This document shows, piece after piece, positions 9,493 through 17,211 of a stretch of DNA of 64,000 bases. Positions within the stretch are counted from its first letter, which is position 1. Every line of letters begins with the position of its first letter. The stretch comes from Selenomonas sp. AE3005. Its GTDB lineage: Bacteria > Bacillota > Negativicutes > Selenomonadales > Selenomonadaceae. The translations under genes were made by a program, and so were the position numbers. A model generated the notes under the pieces. That model was given only the letters and a program-made list of their open reading frames with translations, had not been told where the DNA came from and made no database searches. Location: contig NZ_JMME01000002.1 in the NCBI RefSeq assembly GCF_000686945.1, positions 124,001-188,000 of the forward strand, in the 5' to 3' direction.

Positions 9493-9783
9493 ATATCTGA
9501 CGATGAAATGGTATCCATTAAGGTTGATTTGGATGGTATCGCACTTGATCAGGGCAGATATGTTCCTCCGACAAAGCCGACCTATAAGAACATCAAACAG
9601 TGGATTTTCGATAAGTACGGCTTCAATGTATCCACACTGTATATCGCCCAGGTAAAGGACAAGGTCGGGCTGGAGAAGCGGAAGAACTATAACCCGGGAT
9701 CAGGTGAGGGAAAGGTTCCTGTCTGCCTGCCTGAGAAGGAAAAGGCAATCATGGAGGCCTTCAAGCATTTTGGTTTGATCTGA
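9493..9783 (+). pseudogene. detached C-terminal extension domain of an RlmD-type methyltransferase
   Basis: The reading frame of rlmD continues without a break after the TAG at 9490, for about 96 codons. The translation has VSIKVDLDGIALDQGRY, IKQWIFDKYGFNVSTLYIAQVK and VCLPEKEKAIMEAFKHFG. These match the C-terminal extension that I know from longer RlmD proteins of Lachnospiraceae-type Firmicutes (VDLDELD ... YIAQIKRK ... EKEKAI.EALKYFGMI). An ATG at 9508 exists without a good ribosome site. I therefore read this as a former C-terminal domain cut off by one nonsense codon, or as donor 3' sequence brought in by the adjoining element. It is not an independent gene. Confidence 0.6.
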
Positions 9784-9850
9784 TTTAGGCGTTGGCTAAA
9801 GAAATCGCAAATACGTTGAACCTACATTTATTCTGAAAGTGTTTTTTTAT

Positions 9851-9885
9851 AAAGAACTGCTCCCTTTTGTAGGGCAGTTCTTTTT
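9851..9885 (+). terminator. terminator between the rlmD remnant and dcm
   Basis: AAAGAACTG on the left pairs with CAGTTCTTT on the right, with an inner CCC/GGG, followed by T5. It closes the rlmD unit. Confidence 0.75.
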
Positions 9886-9930
9886 ATTAATCGAAGGGAA
9901 AAAACACATACCTGATAAATCCCAGAATCC

Positions 9931-9959
9931 TTGACTAAAATGGTTTGTAGTGCTAGAAT
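9931..9959 (+). promoter_or_regulatory. promoter of the dcm-REase-vsr operon
   Basis: TTGACT (9931-9936), 17-base spacer, TAGAAT (9954-9959), about 40 bases before the dcm start. This is a near-consensus sigma-70 promoter. The methyltransferase has an N-terminal ribbon-helix-helix segment and could repress here; that is inference. Confidence 0.7.
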
Positions 9960-10001
9960 GGGGGCTGGTTATATACCAAATAATCCCCAGAGGTGAGAGG
10001 A

Positions 10002-11132
10002 ATGGCTAAACAAATTCATATTCGATTAGAGGATTCTCTGTTTGAGGCTCTTTCTGAATATACAGATACATCAGGCCAGTCTGTTCAGGACGTTATTTCA
10101 AGTTCTATAATGCAGATGTTAAGTAATCAAATGCAGGCGGCGGAAAGCAAAGAGGCAAGGTTTACATTTATAGACTTATTTGCCGGAATCGGAGGAATGC
10201 GAATCGCATTTGAACGCCAAGGTGGCGACTGTGTTTATTCAAATGAATGGAATAAATACTGCCAACAGACATATTTTGCTAATTTTGGAGAGCAACCGGA
10301 CGGTGATATAACAAAAGTCGATGCGAGGATAATTCCAGATCACGATATTCTGGTAGCGGGATTTCCCTGTCAACCATTTAGTATAGCCGGTGTATCCAAG
10401 AAACAGAGTTTGGGGCGTGCAACAGGTTTTGAAGATAAAACACAAGGAACACTCTTTTTTGATGTATGCCGTATCATTAAGGCAAAACGGCCTAAGGCGT
10501 TTATGCTTGAAAATGTAAAGAACCTGAAAAGCCATGATAAAGGCAACACGTTCAAAGTCATAATGGAGTCTTTAGATGAACTTGATTATGAGGTTTTCCA
10601 TGCAATACTTGATGGTCAGAATTATGTGCCGCAGCATAGAGAAAGAATCCTGATAGTTGGCTTTGACCGGAAACGATATGGAAATGATTTTGATTTTAAG
10701 TTTGATATAACACCTGCAGAACCCAAACCATTGATGAAAGACATCCTTGAAGAAACACCTGACTCTAGATATACCCTCTCGGACAAGTTATGGATTTATC
10801 TTCAAAACTACGCTGAAAAACATAGAGCTGCTGGGAACGGATTTGGCTATGGTATAGCAGATCCAAATGGTATTGCCAGAACTTTAAGTGCAAGATACTA
10901 CAAGGATGGATCAGAAATTCTTATTGCACAGGAAGGTGGTAATCCCAGAAGATTGACTCCCAGAGAATGTGCAAGACTTCAGGGTTTTCCTGATAGTTTT
11001 AAAATTGTTGTATCCGATACCCAAGCATATAAACAATTTGGAAATTCGGTTGTAGTTCCTTTAATGACAGATGTTGCAGGTCTTATTGTTTCGAAACTCG
11101 ATGAAATGGATGGTGAAAGCTGTGAGTCTTGA
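10002..11132 (+). CDS. dcm: DNA (cytosine-5)-methyltransferase, Dcm/EcoRII type
   Basis: A 376-residue C5-cytosine methylase. Residues 1-45 (KQIHIRLEDSLFEALSEYTD...) look like a ribbon-helix-helix DNA-binding segment. Motif I is FIDLFAGIGG. Motif IV has catalytic Cys123 in GFPCQPFS. Motif VI is ENV at 170-172, motif VIII is QHRERILIVGF and motif X is QFGNSVVVPL. The target-recognition region between motifs VIII and IX and the partner genes suggest CCWGG specificity, as for Dcm/M.EcoRII; that is an inference. The ATG at 10002 follows GAGGTGAG. The 3' end overlaps the endonuclease gene by about 23 bases. Codon and base use are more AT-rich than in the core genes on either side. Confidence 0.93.
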   Translation: MAKQIHIRLEDSLFEALSEYTDTSGQSVQDVISSSIMQMLSNQMQAAESKEARFTFIDLFAGIGGMRIAFERQGGDCVYSNEWNKYCQQTYFANFGEQPDGDITKVDARIIPDHDILVAGFPCQPFSIAGVSKKQSLGRATGFEDKTQGTLFFDVCRIIKAKRPKAFMLENVKNLKSHDKGNTFKVIMESLDELDYEVFHAILDGQNYVPQHRERILIVGFDRKRYGNDFDFKFDITPAEPKPLMKDILEETPDSRYTLSDKLWIYLQNYAEKHRAAGNGFGYGIADPNGIARTLSARYYKDGSEILIAQEGGNPRRLTPRECARLQGFPDSFKIVVSDTQAYKQFGNSVVVPLMTDVAGLIVSKLDEMDGESCES

Positions 11133-12369
11133 AAGCGGATACTTGAAACAGTACTTTAAGGGTATTATTGCAAAAAAGCTGTCTGCTGTAGAAACCACAC
11201 CAAAAACCAGTAATCAACATGAATTCAATGCGGCATCAAAGATGAAGGAAATTTTTGGGCTTGACGATCGGAAATTCAAAGCGGATTTTCTTTATATCGA
11301 TGATGAGCAAAGCTTTGGTGCAAGTGATTTTTTGACATGGTACGATGCAAGAAGAAATCATCCTACGAGGACAGAGTACCGACTGTATTATCCTTCTACT
11401 ACAGTTTCTGAAGCAGCATCCGTTGGAGATTCGCTTTTTATATGTGTAAAGCAGGATGAAACAATTTTATGCATTATATCATGTAAAGATGCCACGATTA
11501 CGAGACAGTTATACTGGTTATTTGATATTGAATCGAATGATACTGGCAAATTTACTCAGAATGCGGATCTTCAGACAGACAGCGGACAGCTAGAATTTGT
11601 TGCTCGAACTATACTGACTCAGATTGGAATTGAATATATTGAACCCGACAACCAAGGGCTTCTCTCTCAGCTTCTTGAAAGGTTTGGAGGGACTTTTCCA
11701 AAGACCGAAGTATTTTCTAAGTATGCGCGGTCTCTTGTCTCAGATGTTGATCCAATAAGTGATCCGGATCGAACGCTGACTAAGTGGTTTGATATGGAAG
11801 AGAAACTGTTCTTCCTTTTAGAACAACATACCATTCGCGAAAGACTAAAGGAAGGATTTTATGATGGCGAGGATGTAGATGTTGATGGCTTTGTTAAATT
11901 CTCGCTATCAGTTCAAAATCGAAGAAAAAGCAGGGCCGGCCTTTCATTAGAAAATCATATCTGCGCATTGCTGGATGCAAATGGGATAGCATATTCACAC
12001 ACTCCAGTTACGGAGAACAGATCTAAGCCAGATTTCCTTTTCCCTGACATTGTGTGCTATCGAAATAATGAATTTCCTGCCAGCAGATTGATGATGCTTG
12101 GTGCCAAGAGTACTTGTAAGGATAGATGGCGGCAAGTTCTGGCCGAGGCAGACAGAATAGAAAAAAAGCATCTATTGACCCTTGAGGCGGCAATCAGTAC
12201 TTTTCAGACAGATGAGATGGCTGACAAAAAACTTCAACTGGTTATTCCGCAGTCAATTCATAAGACATATACAGAGAAGCAGCAGGCTTGGCTGTTTTCT
12301 GTTGAAGATTTCTTGCATGAAGTAAGATTGAACCAAAGGTTGACAGCCTATGCTTCCATGCTTAAATAG
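11110..12369 (+). CDS. EcoRII-like type IIE restriction endonuclease
   Basis: A restriction enzyme partner of the adjacent methylase. From the ATG at 11110 the product is 419 residues, close to EcoRII itself. The N-terminal half corresponds to the effector DNA-binding domain. The C-terminal half has the EcoRII catalytic core of PD-(D/E)XK type: RAGLSLENHICALLDANGI, KPDFLFPD and then MLGAKSTCKDRWRQVLAEA with the catalytic Lys. EcoRII enzymes cut CCWGG and need a second site as activator. The start is uncertain because the gene overlaps dcm and lacks a clear Shine-Dalgarno sequence; translation is probably coupled. Confidence 0.88.
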   Translation: MVKAVSLESGYLKQYFKGIIAKKLSAVETTPKTSNQHEFNAASKMKEIFGLDDRKFKADFLYIDDEQSFGASDFLTWYDARRNHPTRTEYRLYYPSTTVSEAASVGDSLFICVKQDETILCIISCKDATITRQLYWLFDIESNDTGKFTQNADLQTDSGQLEFVARTILTQIGIEYIEPDNQGLLSQLLERFGGTFPKTEVFSKYARSLVSDVDPISDPDRTLTKWFDMEEKLFFLLEQHTIRERLKEGFYDGEDVDVDGFVKFSLSVQNRRKSRAGLSLENHICALLDANGIAYSHTPVTENRSKPDFLFPDIVCYRNNEFPASRLMMLGAKSTCKDRWRQVLAEADRIEKKHLLTLEAAISTFQTDEMADKKLQLVIPQSIHKTYTEKQQAWLFSVEDFLHEVRLNQRLTAYASMLK

Positions 12370-12371
12370 TG

Positions 12372-12821
12372 ATGGATAAAATAAGCATTGCAGAGAGAAG
12401 CAAAAACATGTCGGCCATCAGAGGCCAAAATACCAAGCCTGAGCAGCTGATACGACAGTGGTTATTTGCGAAAGGATATCGATATAGGCTTCATGTGAAA
12501 TATATCCCTGGACACCCGGATTTATATCTAAGCAAATATAATACAGCTATTTTTGTGAATGGATGTTTCTGGCATCGTCATAATAACTGTAAATATGCTT
12601 ACACGCCCAAAAGCAATATAGAGTTCTGGCTCAAGAAGTTTGAAAGCAATATCAGACGTGACGATGAGGTGAAAAAGCTGCTTGAAGAGCAGGAAATAAA
12701 GCAGCTTATAATTTGGGAATGCACAATAAAGAAAATGTCAAAGAATGTTGACGACAGATGTGAAATGTTAAGCAAAATAGAGCTGTTTTTGTCGAACGAT
12801 GATCAACATCTCGAGATCTAA
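12372..12821 (+). CDS. vsr: very short patch repair endonuclease
   Basis: Vsr nicks 5' of the T in T:G mismatches that arise when 5-methylcytosine deaminates at Dcm sites. The 149-residue protein opens with RSKNMSAIRGQNTKPEQLIR. It has the catalytic GHPDLYLSKYNTAIFVNGCFWHRHNNC segment, with the Asp and His residues and the zinc-binding Cys/His set. It lies directly after the endonuclease stop, overlapping it if the GTG at 12369 is used. Linkage to a Dcm-type methylase is the normal arrangement. A perfect 16-bp terminator ends the operon. Confidence 0.95.
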   Translation: MDKISIAERSKNMSAIRGQNTKPEQLIRQWLFAKGYRYRLHVKYIPGHPDLYLSKYNTAIFVNGCFWHRHNNCKYAYTPKSNIEFWLKKFESNIRRDDEVKKLLEEQEIKQLIIWECTIKKMSKNVDDRCEMLSKIELFLSNDDQHLEI

Positions 12822-12844
12822 GCGAAAATAATATATCAATCATT

Positions 12845-12885
12845 ATTACAAAAGGACGTCTATAACAATGACGTCCTTTTGTAAT
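12845..12885 (+). terminator. terminator of the R-M operon
   Basis: ATTACAAAAGGACGTC (12845-12860) is perfectly complementary to GACGTCCTTTTGTAAT (12870-12885). It separates the R-M genes from the following ATPase operon. Confidence 0.85.
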
Positions 12886-12930
12886 ATACGAAGAATGTTT
12901 ATAATAATTTAAAAATATTATACACATATC

Positions 12931-12959
12931 TTGACGTAAACCGGATGCGGTGGTATAGT
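12931..12959 (+). promoter_or_regulatory. promoter of the GHKL-ATPase operon
   Basis: TTGACG (12931-12936), 17-base spacer, TATAGT (12954-12959), about 50 bases upstream of the first gene. It shows that the four following genes form their own transcription unit. Confidence 0.7.
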
Positions 12960-13009
12960 TATTAACAGGAAATCAAAATATAACGGACATATTCTGAAAG
13001 GAGCTCAAG

Positions 13010-13240
13010 ATGAGTGAGACGAAAAGAGAAAAATTTGTGAGATTGGCAGAAGGAAGAACTAATAAAATCATAGACACGCTGCAGCTTCTGGGCAATCTTT
13101 CCAATACGGGAGCTTATGAGTACTCTAAAAAAGATGTGGATCAAATGTTTAAGGCAATTGAAGAGGCTATGACAGATACCCGTAAAAAGTTTGATAAAAG
13201 TGAAATCAAAGAGAAGAGAAAGTTTTCCTTTAAGGATTAA
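13010..13240 (+). CDS. small helical protein, first gene of the ATPase operon
   Basis: A 76-residue, highly charged protein with a good AAAGGAG ribosome site. The pattern EKFVRLAEGRTNKIIDTLQLLGNLSN ... YEYSKKDVDQMFKAIEEAM predicts two or three helices. Similar small proteins with an RTNKIID..LLGN..N ... YEYS.ED core recur in accessory regions of Firmicutes, but I know of no function. It is ten bases upstream of the GHKL ATPase and probably co-regulated with it. It could be a regulator, adaptor or antitoxin-like control protein. No membrane segment or signal is seen. Confidence 0.75.
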   Translation: MSETKREKFVRLAEGRTNKIIDTLQLLGNLSNTGAYEYSKKDVDQMFKAIEEAMTDTRKKFDKSEIKEKRKFSFKD

Positions 13241-13250
13241 GGAGTAAAAA

Positions 13251-15167
13251 ATGTTTATATGGCAAGATAAGTATTATTGGGATTTCTCTGATGAAGGCCG
13301 TTCCGCACCAGATAAAGGGCCTGCCATTACTGGTACAAAGATGTTTCGTGGAGGCCACTTTAAAAATGTCATTCGAGAAACAACTCAAAATGGGCAAGAT
13401 CAAAAAAATCCAGAATTACCCACAGAAATACCAGTACGTATGACATTCGAGTATTTATTACTGGATCGTGAAGATATTCCAGGAGTGGATCGTCTTAGTT
13501 CTGTCATAGAAAAATGTTATTCATATATGAAGGGGAAACCCAAGGTTAAAATGGATGACATAGAGATACTTGAAAAAGCAAACCAAAAATATCTGAAGGC
13601 ATCAACAAAAGTACCTGTTTTGAAAATCAGTGATTATAAAACCAAGGGCCTTTCATCTATGAATTATGAATCTCTGATGAATAATGAAGGGATTACGTAT
13701 GATGGAAATGAGGATCGAGGAGGGTCTTTTGGCTTCGGAAAATTTGCCCCGTATTTATTATCACCAGTAAACACGGTTTTATACTCTTCGAAAACAAGCG
13801 ATGGTAAATATCTATTTCAAGGTAGAGCTTTGCTTTCAACATTTGAAGAAGACGGAGATCGTAAACAGGGAACCAGTCTTTTTGGATATGTTAGTGAAGA
13901 CGGGAGAAGAATTCTTCCTATAGATAATCCTCAGGATGTCCCAGCTGCATTTAGACGTGATGAACCGGGAACGGATTTATATATTTTAGGTTTTGATCGT
14001 TCAGATGATTGGAAAGATCAAGCTGTTTTTAGTGCCTTGGAAAACTTCTTCTATGCTATCTGGAAGGATAAGCTTGAAATCGTTATTAAGGAAGGCAACG
14101 AACAGATTGAAATAAATAGCGATACTTTGGACACCGTAATAACAGAATATGAGGAAAAGGCGAAAAGATACGAGGAATATAGATGCTTTGAATTTACTGC
14201 TCCGATTTTCTGGAGAGTTTTAAATGATCCAAGAACTGTTTTTGTCTCAGATCATGATTTCAGAAAAAAAGGAGAGGTTCTTCTTTATATTTTAATGGGT
14301 GAGGATGTTGAAGGCCGATTTGTATTACAGATGCGTAATTCTGGCATGAAGATACGAATTGTTGATAATTTTAAGCGACTACCTCCCTTCAATGGGGTTC
14401 TAATTGCGACTGGTGCGGGAAAAGAGACTGAAGACTACAAAAACAATATCAGCAAGTTTTTACGTGAAATGGAAAGCCCGGCCCATAATTCATGGGAGTT
14501 AGAAGACATTAAAAAGCCGGAGATAGTGGGCGAAGCGAAAAAGGTAATAGAGTCATTACACACTTGGATAAGAAGTACTGTAGTAGACCAAATGCCAAAA
14601 GATGATGGGACCCCTATAGACGCTTTTGGATTAAATAAAATACTTCCAGATGTTACAGGTTCCGGTGATAGCAAGATAGAGGAAGCTGCAGTGTTTAATT
14701 TTGTCCCGCTCCCGGTCGAGACTAAAGAAGGGTCTAAAGAACGTCCTGCTAGGGAGATTATAGTTAACGGCAGAGGAAAACCAGACCCGGACCCTGATCC
14801 CGATAGGAAGATTAAGCATCCTAACAATCATCGTAACAATCATCCAAAGGGAAAGGTGGTTGCGAAACAGATAAGGCTTCAGAAAGTTAGGACACCATAT
14901 CTGGATGAAAAAAAAGCGTATAAAGTATCGTTTATCTCTCCAACAGATGCGGATGATCTACTTCTTAAAATTAATGTTAGCGGAGATGATTCAACAACAT
15001 TTGAATCGAGTGCCACAAGTGCGTCTTCCAAGGGGAAAAGACTTCAAATCAAGGACGGGTTTATACATGTCCCGAATGTGAAAAGGAATGAAAAAACAGC
15101 CCTTGAGATAGTGATTGCTGAAAGCGAAGAATGTGCATTGGAGGTTAAAGCATATGTTAAGAGCTGA
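13251..15167 (+). CDS. GHKL-fold ATPase (HSP90/MutL/MORC-like), candidate defence protein
   Basis: A 638-residue protein. Bergerat ATP-site motifs are readable. The N box is ETTQNGQD, with Glu43, Asn47 and Asp50. KISDYKTKGL (Asp128) takes the DxGxG position. GGSFGFGK at 157-164 is the glycine lid, and GTDLYI at 240-245 has the motif-IV Thr. This places it in the GHKL superfamily, which includes MutL, MORC and HSP90 and dimerises on ATP. After the ATPase and transducer-like part comes a Pro/Asp/Lys-rich linker near residues 495-530. A beta-rich C-terminal domain of about 100 residues ends the protein. No nuclease motif is seen. MutL/MORC-like ATPases have been described beside restriction-modification genes. 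It is part of a four-gene operon. Confidence 0.8.
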   Translation: MFIWQDKYYWDFSDEGRSAPDKGPAITGTKMFRGGHFKNVIRETTQNGQDQKNPELPTEIPVRMTFEYLLLDREDIPGVDRLSSVIEKCYSYMKGKPKVKMDDIEILEKANQKYLKASTKVPVLKISDYKTKGLSSMNYESLMNNEGITYDGNEDRGGSFGFGKFAPYLLSPVNTVLYSSKTSDGKYLFQGRALLSTFEEDGDRKQGTSLFGYVSEDGRRILPIDNPQDVPAAFRRDEPGTDLYILGFDRSDDWKDQAVFSALENFFYAIWKDKLEIVIKEGNEQIEINSDTLDTVITEYEEKAKRYEEYRCFEFTAPIFWRVLNDPRTVFVSDHDFRKKGEVLLYILMGEDVEGRFVLQMRNSGMKIRIVDNFKRLPPFNGVLIATGAGKETEDYKNNISKFLREMESPAHNSWELEDIKKPEIVGEAKKVIESLHTWIRSTVVDQMPKDDGTPIDAFGLNKILPDVTGSGDSKIEEAAVFNFVPLPVETKEGSKERPAREIIVNGRGKPDPDPDPDRKIKHPNNHRNNHPKGKVVAKQIRLQKVRTPYLDEKKAYKVSFISPTDADDLLLKINVSGDDSTTFESSATSASSKGKRLQIKDGFIHVPNVKRNEKTALEIVIAESEECALEVKAYVKS

Positions 15168-16002
15168 TGTAAGCTATCCCTATCCAGTATTGAGGCCAAT
15201 GGCTGTTGATTTTGCAAATACAGTGTTTTCAGATCAGATTCATGTGGAAAACACAGCTACAGGGTATAAGCTTATAACGAATTTTTCTGTAAATAATGAG
15301 AATATTGCTCAAATGATTGAGGGAGGAATTCTTTCATACGCAGTGTTTGTCACCTGCCGTTCTACCTTGCTCAGAAAAATGTTTTATATTGATAATGATA
15401 ATCCGATTATTAATATAGCGGCGAAAGATGTTCATTATCAAGTAAACTATACAGCTTTTATGGTTGTGCTGCAGGATATAGATTCATACTGGAATGAGGA
15501 TTTTGAGGAAGACTACAAGGAAAATCATTACAGATTAGGTCGCGGATCCATCTTTGCAATTGGATCTGAAAGACAGTTTCGTGCATTGTATGACAAAGAT
15601 ATTATTCATGATGCTGCTTCTATAGTAAGTATTTCTGGCAGTGATGAAGAAAAGTATATGAGAATAATTTTGGACAGCCCGCAAATAAAGGTTGTCCTCC
15701 CCACAGAGCAGGTAACAAAGTATAAGGGCTTTAAAAATGAAAAATCAAAGTATCCTTTACTTCATTCTATTTTTGTTGTTCCTGCTTTGGTTGAGGCTAT
15801 TAGTACAATGCAAACAACTGAACCAGAAGGCGATATGGCGCATCGCCCTTGGTTTATTACGCTCGAACAGGAACTAAACAAGCTTTCTCAGAAACTTAAT
15901 GAGCCTCTGGATAATCTTTATGATTATCCAACAAGGACGGCGCATATTCTTTTAGAAAATAATTCTGGGATTGCATTAAAAGCCTTGGAAACACTGGCAT
16001 AA
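15154..16002 (+). CDS. unrecognised protein of the GHKL-ATPase operon
   Basis: A 282-residue protein that I do not recognise. The ATG at 15154 overlaps the ATPase stop by 14 bases, so coupled translation and stoichiometric production are likely. The N-terminal 150 residues alternate short hydrophobic strands (GYKLITNFSV, LSYAVFVTCRSTLLRKMFYID, YTAFMVVLQDID), suggesting a beta-rich domain. The last 80 residues are helical (ALVEAISTM, FITLEQELNKLSQKLNEPL). There is no signal peptide, membrane span or obvious nuclease triad. Its conserved position between the ATPase and the DUF6339-like protein implies it works with them. Confidence 0.7.
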   Translation: MLRADVSYPYPVLRPMAVDFANTVFSDQIHVENTATGYKLITNFSVNNENIAQMIEGGILSYAVFVTCRSTLLRKMFYIDNDNPIINIAAKDVHYQVNYTAFMVVLQDIDSYWNEDFEEDYKENHYRLGRGSIFAIGSERQFRALYDKDIIHDAASIVSISGSDEEKYMRIILDSPQIKVVLPTEQVTKYKGFKNEKSKYPLLHSIFVVPALVEAISTMQTTEPEGDMAHRPWFITLEQELNKLSQKLNEPLDNLYDYPTRTAHILLENNSGIALKALETLA

Positions 16003-16014
16003 AGGAGGATAAGA

Positions 16015-16938
16015 ATGAATTTGCAATTTTTACGGCAAGAAGCACTCGATGTCTTATCCCGAAGTATTCCGGAAAATATTGAACTGTATGCGGATCAGGA
16101 ATCCCCTTGGATAAACGACTTTTTCGTCAAGCATGAGATAAAGGTTCCTAGTTTTATGTCCGAAATTGACATACCAGACATAGAACTGATATATGGAGCT
16201 GATTCCAAAAATGATGCTGAAAATGCCGTTCGGTTATATGAGGCTTTCAAAAACCGCATTTATCCTGTCCAGGCAATGGATCGCAGGCTATGGGTTCAGT
16301 TAACACATAATGAATTCTATGGGTACATGCGAAGCAGGTGGAATGTTGAAAATACCTTAAATGACAGAGGAACGAATGGAACTGTTACAGACAGATATTT
16401 TGTAAGCCGCGGGTTGTTTAGAAACGGCATATCTCGGTTATATTGGATTGCGGAATCGACTTATGACGAATCACTGGAAGATCCGTATGAGTACACTCGG
16501 TTTTTGATTGGATATCAAGATCTAATTAATCAGGTTGACGGCAGATCTTTATGTAGAAATAAAAACATCTTACACTCATGTCTTAAAACACTAAAAAATG
16601 CAGGAGATCTCACTGAACGTCAAAAAAGACTATTTTTCGAGGGCATATGCAAACGAGGCGGAGTAAAAGTACTTGATGCTTTGCCGATGGATGTACTTGA
16701 TGATTTGTGCAAGAGTACCTTGGAACGAGTCCTAGAAATTAAGCAGATAAAGAATGGAAGTAAAGTATATCTACAGGCGGTAGATTCTGACATCAGTCTG
16801 GTCATTATTGTTCGAAATGGGAAAGCATATAGGGGTAAATCATTATTTAAAACCAAGCCAGATAACCTCTATAGACTGACTGTGGGAAACGAAATGGAAT
16901 TGGGAAAGAAAAAATACAGGATTACTGATATTAAGTAA
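16015..16938 (+). CDS. DUF6339-like protein, last gene of the ATPase operon
   Basis: A 307-residue protein with a strong AAGGAGG ribosome site 12 bases after the previous stop. The central block WVQLTHNEFYGYMRSRW, then RYFVSRGLFRNGISRLYWIAESTYD and DPYEYTRFLIGYQDL, agrees with what I remember of the DUF6339 family, whose function is unknown. I cannot confirm the family without a profile search. The C-terminal 60 residues (DISLVIIVRNGKAYRGKSLF ... MELGKKKYRITDI) look like a small separate beta domain. It is likely a partner of the GHKL ATPase. A strong terminator follows. Confidence 0.65.
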   Translation: MNLQFLRQEALDVLSRSIPENIELYADQESPWINDFFVKHEIKVPSFMSEIDIPDIELIYGADSKNDAENAVRLYEAFKNRIYPVQAMDRRLWVQLTHNEFYGYMRSRWNVENTLNDRGTNGTVTDRYFVSRGLFRNGISRLYWIAESTYDESLEDPYEYTRFLIGYQDLINQVDGRSLCRNKNILHSCLKTLKNAGDLTERQKRLFFEGICKRGGVKVLDALPMDVLDDLCKSTLERVLEIKQIKNGSKVYLQAVDSDISLVIIVRNGKAYRGKSLFKTKPDNLYRLTVGNEMELGKKKYRITDIK

Positions 16939-16974
16939 CCAGATAATGCAACTGATAGAATCATAAATACCTAT

Positions 16975-17021
16975 AATAACAAAGCCCTAATCGGAAGCGG
17001 TTAAGGGCTTTGTTATTTTGT
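16975..17021 (+). terminator. terminator of the GHKL-ATPase operon
   Basis: AATAACAAAGCCCT (16975-16988) pairs perfectly with AGGGCTTTGTTATT (17004-17017), followed by T-rich sequence. Confidence 0.88.
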
Positions 17022-17093
17022 TTTCAAAAAACGTCATATTTCGCTCCTTCCCGTGGCTGTCAGATAGGAGGCCACACCGCCTCCGAAAATAAC

Positions 17094-17207
17094 AAGAGCC
17101 TGATTACGTATAAGGGCCGGGATACAGATACCTCATTCTCCACATCAGCGGAGGAAAGATATCAGTACCCTTGGATAACTGTGCCTTTTATTCGTAATCA
17201 GGCTCTT
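17094..17207. repeat. 20-bp inverted repeat flanking 74 bases
   Basis: The left arm AAGAGCCTGATTACGTATAA (17094-17113) is the reverse complement, with one mismatch, of 17188-17207. The 74-base interior has no obvious coding role. The repeat ends four bases before the ATG of the sigma-like gene. It could be an invertible regulatory segment, a recombination site or a leader hairpin of the element. Confidence 0.6.
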
Positions 17208-17211
17208 TTCC

